Positions 12,157 to 12,630 of a stretch of 12,630 nt of DNA are shown here, in pieces. How positions within the stretch are numbered: position 1 is the first letter of the stretch; every line of letters begins with the position of its first letter. The position numbers and the translations under genes are program-made. Below the pieces are notes generated by a model. It searched no databases and was not told where the DNA came from. It was given only the letters and a program-made list of their open reading frames with translations. Source of the DNA: Nitrosopumilaceae archaeon (lineage in GTDB: Archaea; Thermoproteota; Nitrososphaeria; Nitrososphaerales; Nitrosopumilaceae). The DNA is taken from assembly GCA_013330055.1 (NCBI GenBank), contig DUJB01000064.1, forward strand, positions 3,092 to 15,721, written 5' to 3'.

Positions 12157-12178
12157 TCACTTTGACTCATTTACTCTA

Positions 12179-12187
12179 AAATATAAA
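12179..12187 (-). promoter_or_regulatory. Probable TATA box for the membrane-protein gene
   Basis: On the minus strand this is TTTATATTT, centred 27 nt before the ATG at 12156, the normal archaeal distance for a leaderless transcript. Confidence 0.5.
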
Positions 12188-12213
12188 AATTGGTTTTTAT
12201 AAAATGGAAGAGG

Positions 12214-12230
12214 TTTATTACAGTATATAC
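12214..12230 (+). promoter_or_regulatory. Probable TATA region for the DegT-type gene
   Basis: The stretch contains TTTATTAC and GTATATAC, centred about 31 and 21 nt before the TTG start at 12248. Either could serve as TATA box. Confidence 0.4.
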
Positions 12231-12247
12231 AAAAATAATCCTAGTAA

Positions 12248-12630
12248 TTGAAAATCCTAATAAATGCACCCATTATAGGCAAAGAAGAAATCAACGAAGT
12301 ACAATCTGTGCTTAGAGAAAAATCTCTTACATCTGCTTCTAATTCAGGTGGTAAGCGTGTACAAGAATTTGAACAGTTATTATCATCATTTGTCAGATCC
12401 AAATTTGCAATTGCGGTAAATTCTGGAACAGCTGCATTACAAGCTGCACTTTATGCACTAGAAATTAAAAAAGGAGACGAAGTACTTCTACCATCGTTTA
12501 CTTTTGTTGCAACCGCAAATGCTATAGTATCAGTTGGAGCAAAACCAGTCTTTGTTGATATTGTAAAAGAAAATTATACCATGGATCCCAATGATCTTAA
12601 CAAGAAAATTACCAAAAAATCCAAGGCAAT
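12248..12630 (+). CDS. DegT/DnrJ/EryC1-family aminotransferase, 5' part
   Basis: 127 codons are present and the frame is open at the window end. The start is TTG at 12248, immediately after an in-frame TAA; the next in-frame Met is residue 112. The N-terminus M-K-I-L-I-N-A-P-I-I-G-K-E-E-I, the S30-x-x-S-G-G-K-R-V-Q-E-F-E segment, N58-S-G-T-A-A-L-Q-A-A-L, G76-D-E-V-L-L-P-S-F-T-F-V-A-T-A-N-A, and G97-A-K-P-V-F-V-D-I are diagnostic for the PLP-dependent sugar aminotransferases of this family. The catalytic lysine lies beyond the edge. Such enzymes add an amino group to nucleotide-linked sugars for surface polysaccharide or protein glycans, so a cell-surface sugar cluster may continue to the right. 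The sugar acted on cannot be told from this part. Confidence 0.93.
   Translation, partial: MKILINAPIIGKEEINEVQSVLREKSLTSASNSGGKRVQEFEQLLSSFVRSKFAIAVNSGTAALQAALYALEIKKGDEVLLPSFTFVATANAIVSVGAKPVFVDIVKENYTMDPNDLNKKITKKSKA

Noticed and set aside
1..12630. CRISPR array, insertion sequence, phage or toxin-antitoxin module
   Set aside because: No regularly spaced repeats, transposase motifs, terminal inverted repeats or recognisable toxin-antitoxin pairs were seen; gene content is ordinary core metabolism and information processing.

Overview
The window is about 35% G+C by eye and looks like a chromosomal segment of an ammonia-oxidising archaeon of the Nitrososphaerota (Thaumarchaeota), close to the Nitrosopumilus/Nitrosarchaeum group. 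The evidence is archaeal-only information-processing genes (RNA polymerase subunit L, transcription factor S, a PCNA clamp, an archaeal-type TyrRS), a tiny stand-alone parvulin like NmPin/CsPinA, cobalamin and F420-type enzymes, TATA-like boxes 20-30 nt before start codons (largely leaderless genes) and many TTG starts. The assignment rests on recognised protein families, not on a database match.

Layout. Left end (1-2500): the 5' end of a minus-strand cyclase/formamidase-like gene runs off the edge. It is divergent from a small stand-alone Lrp/AsnC ligand-binding (RAM) domain protein. Next come a minus-strand class-V PLP aminotransferase/lyase, a divergent RecA/KaiC-like protein that has lost its P-loop, and a minus-strand parvulin. 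Middle (2500-4320): a 211-bp intergenic region with ordered repeats precedes a seven-cysteine ferredoxin with an Asp in place of one ligand. A VHZ/DUSP23-like phosphatase, an unlisted 51-residue gene and an unrecognised 180-residue beta-rich protein follow. Information-processing block (4340-5740): rpoL and tfs (stop and start touching), then the PCNA gene. It is followed by aspartate kinase with two ACT domains (5775-7178).

Right half: a secreted 486-residue protein with a tandem-duplicated domain and a single cysteine. Then cobJ/cbiH-type precorrin methyltransferase and an F420-type luciferase-like oxidoreductase, 1 bp apart. On the minus strand are tyrS and a four-helix membrane protein. 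At the right edge is the start of a DegT/DnrJ/EryC1 sugar aminotransferase.

The organisation is very compact. All four convergent gene pairs abut or overlap at their stop codons, and in several cases the U-tract expected of an archaeal terminator is encoded by lysine codons of the opposing gene. I see no tRNA or rRNA gene, CRISPR array, insertion sequence or phage module. No new multi-gene system stands out. The best leads are the duplicated secreted protein, the Asp-liganded ferredoxin with its repeat-bearing upstream region, the 3'-end architecture, and the cobJ-oxidoreductase pairing.
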